A stretch of DNA of 64,000 bases from assembly GCF_000025885.1 (NCBI RefSeq), contig NC_014011.1, positions 1,302,001 through 1,366,000 of the forward strand, in the 5' to 3' direction. Positions 44,574 through 52,260 of the stretch are shown piece after piece. Position 1 is the stretch's first letter. Each line of letters begins with the position of its first letter. The notes beneath the pieces were generated by a model. That model worked only from the letters and a program-made list of their open reading frames with translations. It ran no database searches and was not told where the DNA came from. A program made the translations under genes and the position numbers. Origin of the DNA: Aminobacterium colombiense DSM 12261. Lineage in GTDB: Bacteria; Synergistota; Synergistia; Synergistales; Aminobacteriaceae.

Positions 44574-45502
44574 TGATGGACAAGCAGATCCCCCATTCGG
44601 CAACCATTCGTGAAGTATGTCCGAGAGACGGTTTTCAAAGTGTTAGGGACTTCATACCTACAGAAGATAAGGTAAAATTCATAAACACCTTGGTTGAAAC
44701 TGGAATTTCAATAATGGAGGTTACATCCTTTGTAAGCCCTAAAGCCATCCCTCAAATGGCAGACGCAGCGGATGTAATGGAAGAGTTCAACAAGAGATGG
44801 AAGGACAAAGTAGATTCTGTAGTGCTTATTCCTAACCTTAGAGGCGCCGAAAACGCTCTTAAAGTTAACCCTGACTGGATCAACTTTGTACTGTCTGCCA
44901 GTGAATCTCACAACAAAGCAAACACCAAGAGAACCGTAGCCGAATCTCTAGAAGAGCTCAAAAGGGTAGCAGCAATAAAAGGAGAAACCAAACTATGCGT
45001 TTCTGTTGCTACCGCATTTGAATGCCCCTTTGAAGGCGCCGTTGATCCAGATAACGTGATCAGGGTTCTCGATGCCATATTCGAAATAGGAGTGCATGGA
45101 ATTACACTTGCTGACACTATCGGAACTGCTAATCCATTCGAAGTGACTACGACACTTTCAAAAATCAGAGGAAAATACGGAAACTATCCATTCTTCCTTC
45201 ACCTTCATGACACCCATGGAATGGCATTGGTGAACACTCTAGCAGCCTTGCATCTGGGATTCAACTGTTTTGATTCTGCTGCAGGAGGACTGGGTGGATG
45301 TCCCTTTGCTCCTGGCGCTGCTGGAAATGTTGCCACAGAAGACTTGGTCAATTTCTTAGAGAAAATTGGTGTCCATACTAACGTTGATCTTCTAAAAGTA
45401 ATTTCTGCTGCAAGGAATATGAAGGCTTATGGCCTTAAAATAATGAGTCATCTTTCGGCAAGCAGTGTCGGGAAAGAAAGCGATAGTTGCCGTCAATTAT
45501 AG
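44573..45502 (+). CDS. HMG-CoA lyase family enzyme
   Basis: A 309-residue DRE-TIM lyase. REVCPRDGFQS carries the catalytic Arg-Asp pair, HLHDTHGMAL the metal-binding HxH, and GGLGGCPFAPGAAGNVATED the signature loop with the catalytic Cys. It cleaves 3-hydroxy-3-methylglutaryl-CoA or a similar 3-hydroxyacyl-CoA into acetyl-CoA and a ketoacid. It overlaps the CoA-transferase gene by one base and completes the two-gene operon. It ends in a short GC hairpin at 45542 and the strong terminator repeat at 45591. Confidence 0.9.
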   Translation: MMDKQIPHSATIREVCPRDGFQSVRDFIPTEDKVKFINTLVETGISIMEVTSFVSPKAIPQMADAADVMEEFNKRWKDKVDSVVLIPNLRGAENALKVNPDWINFVLSASESHNKANTKRTVAESLEELKRVAAIKGETKLCVSVATAFECPFEGAVDPDNVIRVLDAIFEIGVHGITLADTIGTANPFEVTTTLSKIRGKYGNYPFFLHLHDTHGMALVNTLAALHLGFNCFDSAAGGLGGCPFAPGAAGNVATEDLVNFLEKIGVHTNVDLLKVISAARNMKAYGLKIMSHLSASSVGKESDSCRQL

Positions 45503-45541
45503 ATACGATGTAATCCAGAACACTTGGTAAAAACGAACAGG

Positions 45542-45560
45542 ATGGGGCGGCTAGCCCCAT
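45542..45560 (+). terminator. Short GC-rich hairpin after the HMG-CoA-lyase-family gene
   Basis: ATGGGGC (45542-45548) pairs with GCCCCAT (45554-45560) around a 5-base loop. It lies 39 bases after the stop and is followed by the stronger repeat terminator. Confidence 0.45.
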
Positions 45561-45590
45561 TCCGGACTTTCACTGTATAGATACGTGCAA

Positions 45591-45633
45591 AAGAGCCCAG
45601 CCGCTGTTAATCGGCTGGGCTCTTTAACTTGCT
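45591..45633. terminator. Bidirectional terminator, copy 2 of a 43-base repeat
   Basis: It is identical to 36647-36689 except for one base, which here makes the stem perfectly paired (AAGAGCCCAGCCG with CGGCTGGGCTCTT). Again it lies between convergent genes, the HMG-CoA-lyase-family gene and the Ldh2-family gene. Confidence 0.85.
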
Positions 45634-45656
45634 TTCTATTTTCGTATATGCAGGTT

Positions 45657-46745
45657 TTAATTAAAGAGGCTGGGTATGTTGTAGTCCTTGGCAAAGCCCT
45701 CAAGAAGAGTGCACGTAGCTGCATCAAGAGGAACTCCATCCTTTATAGAAACAGCCCTGTTCCCCCATTCTTTTTCTCCGTGAACGTAGATTCTGTCATA
45801 GCCCGGTGCTCTTTCACTGTTCTGAATTTCAGTAAGAATAGAATCAACATGCTTTTTAATTTTTTCCGCATCTCCAAACAAATCAAGTCTGAAAACTGCA
45901 AAGAAATGGGCGGTTCCTGACCCTTCCCCACCTTGGAAAGTGTACCTGCTCCAGGTTCCAAGAGAAAGACCTGAACACAACAGCTCTACAAGAAGAGCAA
46001 GGCCATATCCTTTGTGACCGCCTAACATCTCGCCCTCTCCGCCAAGGTATAATTGCCCTCCAAAAGGCTCTTTAGAGAGAATAAGATCTTCAATATGACG
46101 GGCATCAGATGAGTTTTTACCATACTCATCCACGGCCCAGCCAATAGGCATCTCCTTCTTCCGTCTGCCATACACTTCAATCTTTCCGTGAGCAACTGTT
46201 GTGGTGGCCATATCGAGAAGGAATGATTCTTTATTATCTCTCGGTATAGCTACCGCTATAGGGTTTGTTCCAAGAAGCCTTTCTCTTCCCCCTGTTACAA
46301 TGCCGCATTTAAGAGTGTTCGTGAAGGCCATGCCTATCATGTTGCGGGATGTCGCCATATCAGCCCAATAACCAGCTATCCCAAAATGGTTGGAATCTTT
46401 TACAGAACCAAAACAGACTCCTGATTCAAGCCCCTTTTTCAGGCACTTCTCCATAGTAAACTTTGATATATAGGGTCCTATTCCATGTTTCCCGTCTACA
46501 GAAAGAGAAACGGGGGTTTCATGAATAACTTCAGGTTCTGCTGCTGGCCTGGCGGATCCTCCCGCTACATTTCTCTTATACATCGCAAGGCGCGCAACCC
46601 CATGAGAAGGGATGCCCCTCGCGTCAGCTTCAACCAAAACCTTTGCGGTTATATCAGCCTGGGCCTGCGGGTAGCCAAAAGATTTAAGAACTTCAGTGGT
46701 AAATTCAAGCAACGTCTGAGCATCAACTTTTTTCAACTTCATCAT
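45657..46745 (-). CDS. Ldh2-family (malate/L-lactate/ureidoglycolate) dehydrogenase
   Basis: A 362-residue NAD(P)-dependent oxidoreductase of the Ldh_2 family, unrelated to Rossmann-type malate dehydrogenases. Typical segments are EADARGIPSHGVARL (about 39-53, with the catalytic His), SVKDSNHFGIAGYWADMA (about 113-130), GTNPIAVAIP and GGHKGYGLALLVELL. It interconverts 2-hydroxyacids and 2-oxoacids, such as malate, sulfolactate, lactate or ureidoglycolate. ATG follows GAGGAGGC closely. It may supply the hydroxyacid step to the neighbouring CoA-transferase/lyase pathway. Confidence 0.88.
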   Translation of the reverse strand: MMKLKKVDAQTLLEFTTEVLKSFGYPQAQADITAKVLVEADARGIPSHGVARLAMYKRNVAGGSARPAAEPEVIHETPVSLSVDGKHGIGPYISKFTMEKCLKKGLESGVCFGSVKDSNHFGIAGYWADMATSRNMIGMAFTNTLKCGIVTGGRERLLGTNPIAVAIPRDNKESFLLDMATTTVAHGKIEVYGRRKKEMPIGWAVDEYGKNSSDARHIEDLILSKEPFGGQLYLGGEGEMLGGHKGYGLALLVELLCSGLSLGTWSRYTFQGGEGSGTAHFFAVFRLDLFGDAEKIKKHVDSILTEIQNSERAPGYDRIYVHGEKEWGNRAVSIKDGVPLDAATCTLLEGFAKDYNIPSLFN

Positions 46746-46936
46746 TTATGCCTCCTCTGGAAGGGAATTCGCCCCTTTGGTTTCAACGTTCGTAGAATAT
46801 CCTTGCCCCTAGGCCAGAATTTCTGGGCGATCAGGTAAACCAACAAGTTTTTCAAAAGCTTTCTTCGTGGATTCATCATCACCTGGCCCTTGTCAATGTC
46901 ATCCCTTATTTTCTCTCCTTTGGGATAGATTGCCAC
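46742..46936 (-). other. Gene-poor stretch with possible coding debris
   Basis: Two short frames on the minus strand look partly coding. One gives KGEKIRDDIDKGQVMMNPRRK; another, shifted, gives AFEKLVGLPDRPEILA ending in a stop at about 46811. Neither has a credible start of its own. They may be the broken tail of a lost gene upstream of the Ldh2-family gene. Confidence 0.2.
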
Positions 46937-46950
46937 TAACCACGTTCTGG

Positions 46951-47691
46951 CTATTTTCGCAATGATGCCTTAGAGAAGATGTAGTCAGGTATTTCAACGT
47001 TAAATTCAATAGCCTCTATGATAAATTCCGTACCCTCACCTGAGGCCAGGGCATCTTTAACCGTAGCCTTCTTGGGATACCACCGATCTTGAACTTTGAA
47101 AACCTCGTCAATCAAAAAGGTTTTTAATAGTTTGCCACTTTTGGCAAAACGATCCTCTCTCAGAGGAAGATAGTTTTCTTTATCTACCCACAATTTTCGA
47201 GAATGGTACGACAACCCTTCTTCTTTGGCAATGAGATCAAGAACATAACAGTCTCGATTGCTGAAACTCTCTTCACCAACGAGCTCAACGTCATACAAAT
47301 TACTCAATTTGGGATCCTCCATATAATCTTCATAAGATATATCGGACCCCATCAAAGAACGCCTGAGCATATGGCCTGCTATTTTAATTGTACGGTCTGT
47401 GGTTGGCGTATATATCCATAGTTCATCGCCAAGCTTGAGCATTTTTGTCCCCTCGTCCCTAGGAGGGGAAAGGAATTCGCTGAACGCCTTATCCATACCC
47501 TGCACCCAGGATTGGGCCTGCATGGTTCGCATGCCTCTACTTCCCTTTACGATCATGGTGCTTATAACCTTCCGGTTATCGGCAATATAGTTAGCATCCA
47601 CTTTCTCAAGAATGCCAATGCCGGAAAGCTCTTCTCCGTAGGCAATGGCACAGTGGGTTATCAGTAATAACAAAAGGATCAATTTCTTCAT
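46951..47691 (-). CDS. LolA-like periplasmic lipoprotein-sorting protein
   Basis: A 246-residue exported protein; the signal peptide spans about 1-20 (MKKLI start, AYG-EE cleavage). The mature part is the LolA-like fold of the outer-membrane lipoprotein-sorting family: ILEKVDANYI, MIVKGSRGMRTMQAQSWVQG, LWIYTPTTDRTIKIAGHMLRRSLMGSDISYEDY and a C-terminal LWVDKENYLPLRED sheet. These proteins shield lipid chains while crossing the periplasm. It is the last gene of a five-gene operon with two FtsX-type permeases, an ATPase and an outer-membrane barrel. The overlap with the permease gene upstream is 4 bases. Confidence 0.82.
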   Translation of the reverse strand: MKKLILLLLLITHCAIAYGEELSGIGILEKVDANYIADNRKVISTMIVKGSRGMRTMQAQSWVQGMDKAFSEFLSPPRDEGTKMLKLGDELWIYTPTTDRTIKIAGHMLRRSLMGSDISYEDYMEDPKLSNLYDVELVGEESFSNRDCYVLDLIAKEEGLSYHSRKLWVDKENYLPLREDRFAKSGKLLKTFLIDEVFKVQDRWYPKKATVKDALASGEGTEFIIEAIEFNVEIPDYIFSKASLRK

Positions 47692-48962
47692 ATTTCCAGC
47701 TCCTTAATAAGTTGGGCCGTTTCTCTCTTATAGATGCCTATGCCAGCAAACATGGCCCCCAGAACAGAGGCAAAAACTCCCGGCAAGAATCCTATAATGT
47801 AACTGGCTGGCGTCACCTGGGCTCGTATGACATTTGATATGAACATGCTGGATTTAGGCATCATTTCACCAAAGTCTATTCCCGTGTATTGCATGTAATA
47901 CGAAATGGCGAGTCCTAAAGCGGTTCCTAAAATTGACCCTATGAGCCCAATGATCAATGATTCAACTATCATCCCGCGGTATAAATGCCCCTTCGATTCA
48001 CCCATGGCAAGGCGAACCCCAATTTCTCCGTATCGACGCAGGCCATTCATCAAACCAGAGTTCCAAAGAACAATAGACATGGCCAAAACAAAAATACCAA
48101 CAATAATACTTGCTACGGCTCCAGCATATCGCAAGTATTCCTCAAAATTATCCTGCTGACCAAGGGATGTCATTAGAGGAGAAAAATCATTATCTTCCCT
48201 TGCAAATTCCTTATTAAACCGCTGAGCCACCTTTTTCATACGATCATTTGAGTAAAGCATATCCTGCGTATACCCCACGATTTCACTTGCGCTATCCGCC
48301 ATGTCAAGGGCATTTTGCACATCTCTGATATCAGCGATTACAGTGCCTCTATCCATGGGAATCATGCCGAAAAACACCGTCCCGGCAACTTTAAAGTTAT
48401 AAAATGCCATAGATCCATACATGGTTGATCCAATAAGGGTCACGGTGCCGCCTATATCCACACCAAGTTTTTTTGCAAATTCATCGCTTATCAATATTTC
48501 GTTTGGCTGGCTGGGGTAATGGCCTCGCACAATGGATTTCTCTATATTGAAAAGTTCCTTTTCGGGAGTGTTTTCGCCAAAAAGATCTATTCCCAGGCCA
48601 AAGGCGGGACCCTGAGCCTTCGTTTCTCCCCTTTCGTCTGGGATATCAAGAAGCCCTCCAAAACGAATTCTCGCAGTCCATAACATGTTCTCTTCATTGT
48701 TTTTCAGCCAAGAGAGCAGGTCTTCTACTCCCATGATGGCCAAATCATTGGGGATCTGGTCTGAGAGTTCTTTGTATGCTTTTGTCATAACCTTTACATG
48801 GCCCGTATCAAACTTCGCCGTGGAGCTTATCAAATCCCCCATGGCTCCTTCCATGAAACAGTAGAGGAATACAGTTAAGAAAACCCCGGCGGTGACCATA
48901 AGAACGGGGAACAGGCTGCGTGATCGGTCTCTCATTAATCCCTTCAGAATAAAAATAATCAT
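47688..48962 (-). CDS. ABC transporter permease, MacB/LolE (FtsX) type
   Basis: A 424-residue protein of MacB-type build: one N-terminal helix (SLFPVLMVTAGVFLTVFLYCF, about 15-35), a large periplasmic domain (about 40-265) and three C-terminal helices in the FtsX domain, which contains NGLRRYGEIGVRLAMGESKGHLYRGMIVESLIIGLIGSILG. MacB/Lol-type exporters extract lipids or lipoproteins from the inner membrane. It overlaps both neighbours by 4 bases and pairs with the permease encoded at 48959. Confidence 0.88.
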   Translation of the reverse strand: MIIFILKGLMRDRSRSLFPVLMVTAGVFLTVFLYCFMEGAMGDLISSTAKFDTGHVKVMTKAYKELSDQIPNDLAIMGVEDLLSWLKNNEENMLWTARIRFGGLLDIPDERGETKAQGPAFGLGIDLFGENTPEKELFNIEKSIVRGHYPSQPNEILISDEFAKKLGVDIGGTVTLIGSTMYGSMAFYNFKVAGTVFFGMIPMDRGTVIADIRDVQNALDMADSASEIVGYTQDMLYSNDRMKKVAQRFNKEFAREDNDFSPLMTSLGQQDNFEEYLRYAGAVASIIVGIFVLAMSIVLWNSGLMNGLRRYGEIGVRLAMGESKGHLYRGMIVESLIIGLIGSILGTALGLAISYYMQYTGIDFGEMMPKSSMFISNVIRAQVTPASYIIGFLPGVFASVLGAMFAGIGIYKRETAQLIKELEI

Positions 48963-50131
48963 GATATTTTCCCCTTTAACGCTTCTGTGGGCTGGAGCTT
49001 TGCGATTTTGCTCGAGGGCAAAAAGCTGATAATCGTTACGATCACCATAAGAAAGACCATTGTTCCTAAAACAAGCTCTGCTGAGTATATGGGGTAAAGT
49101 TTATCTGAAAGGGCGAAACCATATCCCTCTACTATCTGGGGTATAGACAGCCCCTTTTCAGAGAGGAAAGATAAAAGAGGCATTCCGAAAATCAATGAAA
49201 CGCAAATCGCCAGCACTCCCTGAATCACGCCTTCCATAGTAAAAAGCATAACTACCTGCATTCTTGTCATGCCTAAGGCTATTAATGTTCCAATCTCCTT
49301 TTTTCGCCTGAAGATAGAGAGCACCTGTGTATCAAAAATTGCGAGCATGCCCAGGAATAACAAAATTATGTAAATAATTGAGGCGGAAATTCGTTTCGTC
49401 TTTATCATTTCGGTAAGGTCTCTTATTAAAAAGGCCTGCGTATTAAAATGCCATGGGGGGAACGTTTCTATCTGGTCGATATTCCGGCTAACGACGACTA
49501 TAGAGGCTTCATTCTCCGAAGCCGTCATTTGACGCAGCTCTTCAAGGGGCACCCACAAGATTCCGCTATCAATAGTGGGAACCTGAGTGTCCATAATGTG
49601 CACTACTCTCCCTTCCATGGCATCAAAGGTTCCGTGAACATCCCTCCAGCGTATTGTCACATAGTCGCCAATGGAAAGGTTTTTGTTCTTCGCCATTCTT
49701 TTACCTATAAGGATGGGCAATTCGCCCTCTTTACCATAAAGGGTGTGGGAAGGAATGTTTAAAATTGTCTGTGAAGGCTCGATGCCTCTAAGCTCCGCAG
49801 CCTGGGCTCGCCCCAAAAGATAGATCGTCGCCTGACGGATAAGGATGGGCACAGCTTTTTTATTTTCTATCATTTGCACCAGACCATTTGGGACAATGCC
49901 GTGGCCATCATCAATGGACAGCACATCGTATGGATCGTAATTCTGGTGCCAGTATTGCCCCCCAGCCACCTCATCTTCAATCATAGCTCTGGAACTTTGG
50001 GCAAGAATGCCTGTGTAGAGGCCCTGAAAGCCCACGATAACAATAAATGTCAGGGCAAGAACAGCCACATTGAGCCACGTTCTGAGGCCAGCCTCTTTAA
50101 TGTTTCTGAACGCCAGTTTCGCGCCAAGCAT
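48959..50131 (-). CDS. ABC transporter permease, MacB/LolC (FtsX) type
   Basis: A 390-residue permease with an N-terminal helix (LNVAVLALTFIVIVGFQGLYTG), a periplasmic domain (about 40-255) and an FtsX module with three helices including IFRRKKEIGTLIALGMTRMQVVMLFTMEGVIQG. It is not a close copy of its partner at 47688, so a LolC/LolE-like heterodimer is expected. It follows the ATPase gene after one base. Confidence 0.88.
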   Translation of the reverse strand: MLGAKLAFRNIKEAGLRTWLNVAVLALTFIVIVGFQGLYTGILAQSSRAMIEDEVAGGQYWHQNYDPYDVLSIDDGHGIVPNGLVQMIENKKAVPILIRQATIYLLGRAQAAELRGIEPSQTILNIPSHTLYGKEGELPILIGKRMAKNKNLSIGDYVTIRWRDVHGTFDAMEGRVVHIMDTQVPTIDSGILWVPLEELRQMTASENEASIVVVSRNIDQIETFPPWHFNTQAFLIRDLTEMIKTKRISASIIYIILLFLGMLAIFDTQVLSIFRRKKEIGTLIALGMTRMQVVMLFTMEGVIQGVLAICVSLIFGMPLLSFLSEKGLSIPQIVEGYGFALSDKLYPIYSAELVLGTMVFLMVIVTIISFLPSSKIAKLQPTEALKGKIS

Positions 50132-50132
50132 C

Positions 50133-50831
50133 CTAGTGGGCTCCTTCAGAAATTATTTCATCCTGCGCGACCCGTCCATCGAACAAATGGATCTTCCTCC
50201 TGAGATATTTCATCACCTTTTCATCATGGGTGGCAAAAATAAAGGTGGTTTCAAGTTCTTTGTTGAGCCTCACCATCATTTCCAAAATATTGTAAGAGTT
50301 TTCACTGTCGAGATTAGCGGTAGGTTCATCAGCTAAGATCAATTCTGGTCGTTTCACTACGGCCCTGGCCACCGCCACCCGCTGACACTCCCCTCCAGAA
50401 AGCTGCGAAGGCCTCGAATCGATCTTGTCTGTCAAGCCAAGCCACTCCAGGGCATCAAATATCTTTTCCTTCCTTTCCTTTTGAGGTATTTTAAGAAGCA
50501 ATAGGGGAAATTCTATATTTTCGTAAACGTTATAGACAGGAAAAAGGTTGTACGTCTGAAAAATAAAACCGATATGGTGGTTCCGCAATTGAGCGGATTC
50601 CTTATGGGACAAGTTTTCTACATTCCTGTCTATGACAACAACGCTGCCCTCTGAGGGAGCATCAAGAGCGCCAATAATGTTTAACAGCGTAGTCTTGCCA
50701 GAGCCGCTGGGCCCAATCAATCCGCAGAATTCACCCTTTTTAAATTCGAGATCGACGCTGCTGAGAGCCGTAAACGTATGATCCCCCATAGGATACCTCT
50801 TTGTCAGCTCTTTTATATTCACTATCGGCAT
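50133..50831 (-). CDS. ABC transporter ATPase, LolD/MacB type
   Basis: A 232-residue ATPase. Walker A GPSGSGKTT (about 40-48), Q-loop FIFQTYNLFP (about 90-99), signature LSGGECQRVAVARA (about 143-156), Walker B LILADEPTANLDS (about 163-175) and the H-loop ATHDE are all present in the LolD-like order. The start is ATG 50831, as GTGATG-like alternatives three bases up add nothing. It powers the two FtsX-type permeases encoded immediately downstream. Confidence 0.93.
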   Translation of the reverse strand: MPIVNIKELTKRYPMGDHTFTALSSVDLEFKKGEFCGLIGPSGSGKTTLLNIIGALDAPSEGSVVVIDRNVENLSHKESAQLRNHHIGFIFQTYNLFPVYNVYENIEFPLLLLKIPQKERKEKIFDALEWLGLTDKIDSRPSQLSGGECQRVAVARAVVKRPELILADEPTANLDSENSYNILEMMVRLNKELETTFIFATHDEKVMKYLRRKIHLFDGRVAQDEIISEGAH

Positions 50832-50858
50832 CAACAGACCCCCTTTATGCCACGTACG

Positions 50859-52016
50859 TTAATAATTATACAATATAGTGCACATTATGCCTGTTCCGGA
50901 GTAAACGCTCTCAGTATCACAGCTATTGTGAAAGGCAGTTACGTTTATAAGCCAGTCGTCGTAGGTGCGCTGCCAGCTCAGGTTGGGGTACAGCTCGTCT
51001 TTTTGCCAGTCATAATATGCAATGAGTGTAATGGTATCGAGAACACTCGTGCTGAAATCCACTGAGATTGCCGATATTCGAGAGTCGGTTTCCAGTTCCC
51101 TTATACCGCTACCAGTGGATCGCAAATAATGTTCCCCGAGAATGTGAACGCCCGGGCCAATATCGAAGGTATAGTCGGCCCCAATAGTGAGATGCCTCGT
51201 CCAAAGGGAATGACTGGAATCCTTTTTTAACTCACTGAAAGCAGCTTCGAACCATAAGCCTATGCCAATATCAAAGCTGCCGTCTATAGCATAACGGTTC
51301 TCCACTCCGCCCATAAGTATGTCTGGCTGAATTCTACTCCACCAGTGTTTATCAACCCGTCTGTTGTGGTACGTAAAAGCCATTTCCCCCTTTGGAACAG
51401 GAAACTCATACCTGAAGCCATACTCCACCCTATCCCCATCTGTTTTAAAGGTTTCCAGCCCTTTTAGATCATCATTGCCGTATAGCCCCCATATCCAGAT
51501 GTTCGAGTTGTTGAGAAAGTAGTATCGGCCAAGAAGGGCATATACACCATCTGTAATATTCAATGGATCTCGCGGATCAAGCTGATCAAACCATTTGAGA
51601 GAACGGAGTATGCGGGCCGGTCCGAAATTTATCCTCTGAAGACCAAGGCGCACCTCGTATCGATCGCCGGATAATCGCCCCCAAGCTCGGTACAAATCTA
51701 CGTCAAAATTATCCCCCACCTCTTTAAATGAATCGAAGGTGGTGTGCGTATGAATATCCAGGGAAAGAAGGGCATCAATCGTAAGCGCATCGCTAATACT
51801 CCCGCTCCAGGTCACCTCAGGAATATATCTGAACCCCATTTGCCCGTCTATGTTGTCATTATAAACTCCCCAGAGGGAGACCTGCCCTTGATGTTCAAAA
51901 GCGTTAACGGAGGCAAAGTGAAGAGGCGAAACAAAAAGAAGCACAAAAACAAGCGTTGTTCTCATATATCTTCGCTTATCTTTTCTATCTGAAAAAAGCT
52001 TCTTTAAGGATTTCAT
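50859..52016 (-). CDS. Outer-membrane beta-barrel protein of the Lol-like operon
   Basis: About 385 residues. A signal peptide lies behind a basic N-terminus (hydrophobic TTLVFVLLFVSPLHFASVNA, about 20-40). The rest alternates short amphipathic strands with aromatic belts (YEVRLGLQRINFG, VEYGFRYEFPVPKGEMAFTYHN, ISAISVDFSTSVLDTITLIAYYDW) and ends in a C-terminal aromatic residue pattern (TILYNY), the mark of an outer-membrane beta-barrel. I recognise no named family. It begins the operon, 27 bases before the ATPase gene. AGGAGGG upstream serves ATG 52016 or GTG 52022. Confidence 0.75.
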   Translation of the reverse strand: MKSLKKLFSDRKDKRRYMRTTLVFVLLFVSPLHFASVNAFEHQGQVSLWGVYNDNIDGQMGFRYIPEVTWSGSISDALTIDALLSLDIHTHTTFDSFKEVGDNFDVDLYRAWGRLSGDRYEVRLGLQRINFGPARILRSLKWFDQLDPRDPLNITDGVYALLGRYYFLNNSNIWIWGLYGNDDLKGLETFKTDGDRVEYGFRYEFPVPKGEMAFTYHNRRVDKHWWSRIQPDILMGGVENRYAIDGSFDIGIGLWFEAAFSELKKDSSHSLWTRHLTIGADYTFDIGPGVHILGEHYLRSTGSGIRELETDSRISAISVDFSTSVLDTITLIAYYDWQKDELYPNLSWQRTYDDWLINVTAFHNSCDTESVYSGTGIMCTILYNY

Positions 52017-52170
52017 GCACACAAGACCCTCCTATTTAATTTGCAGGCAAGATCTTTAAAGGATATACACGAGGCGGATATGAAGAGTTGTGCCGTTCAA
52101 CGTACAAGACATAGCACAGAGAATTGTTTATGTAAGAATATCACTCTGAAACCATCTTGTGCAAACTTTG

Positions 52171-52200
52171 TTAACTGATATAAATATGGTACTTTATAAT
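52171..52200 (+). promoter_or_regulatory. Candidate promoter of the HerA-like ATPase gene
   Basis: Consensus TATAAT (52195-52200) lies 18 bases after TTAACT (52171-52176). It is about 60 bases before the start codon. Confidence 0.45.
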
Positions 52201-52260
52201 AAATATTAGAGAAATAGATTATAGTAGTGCATAGACATTGGAGTAACAGGAGGGATGATG

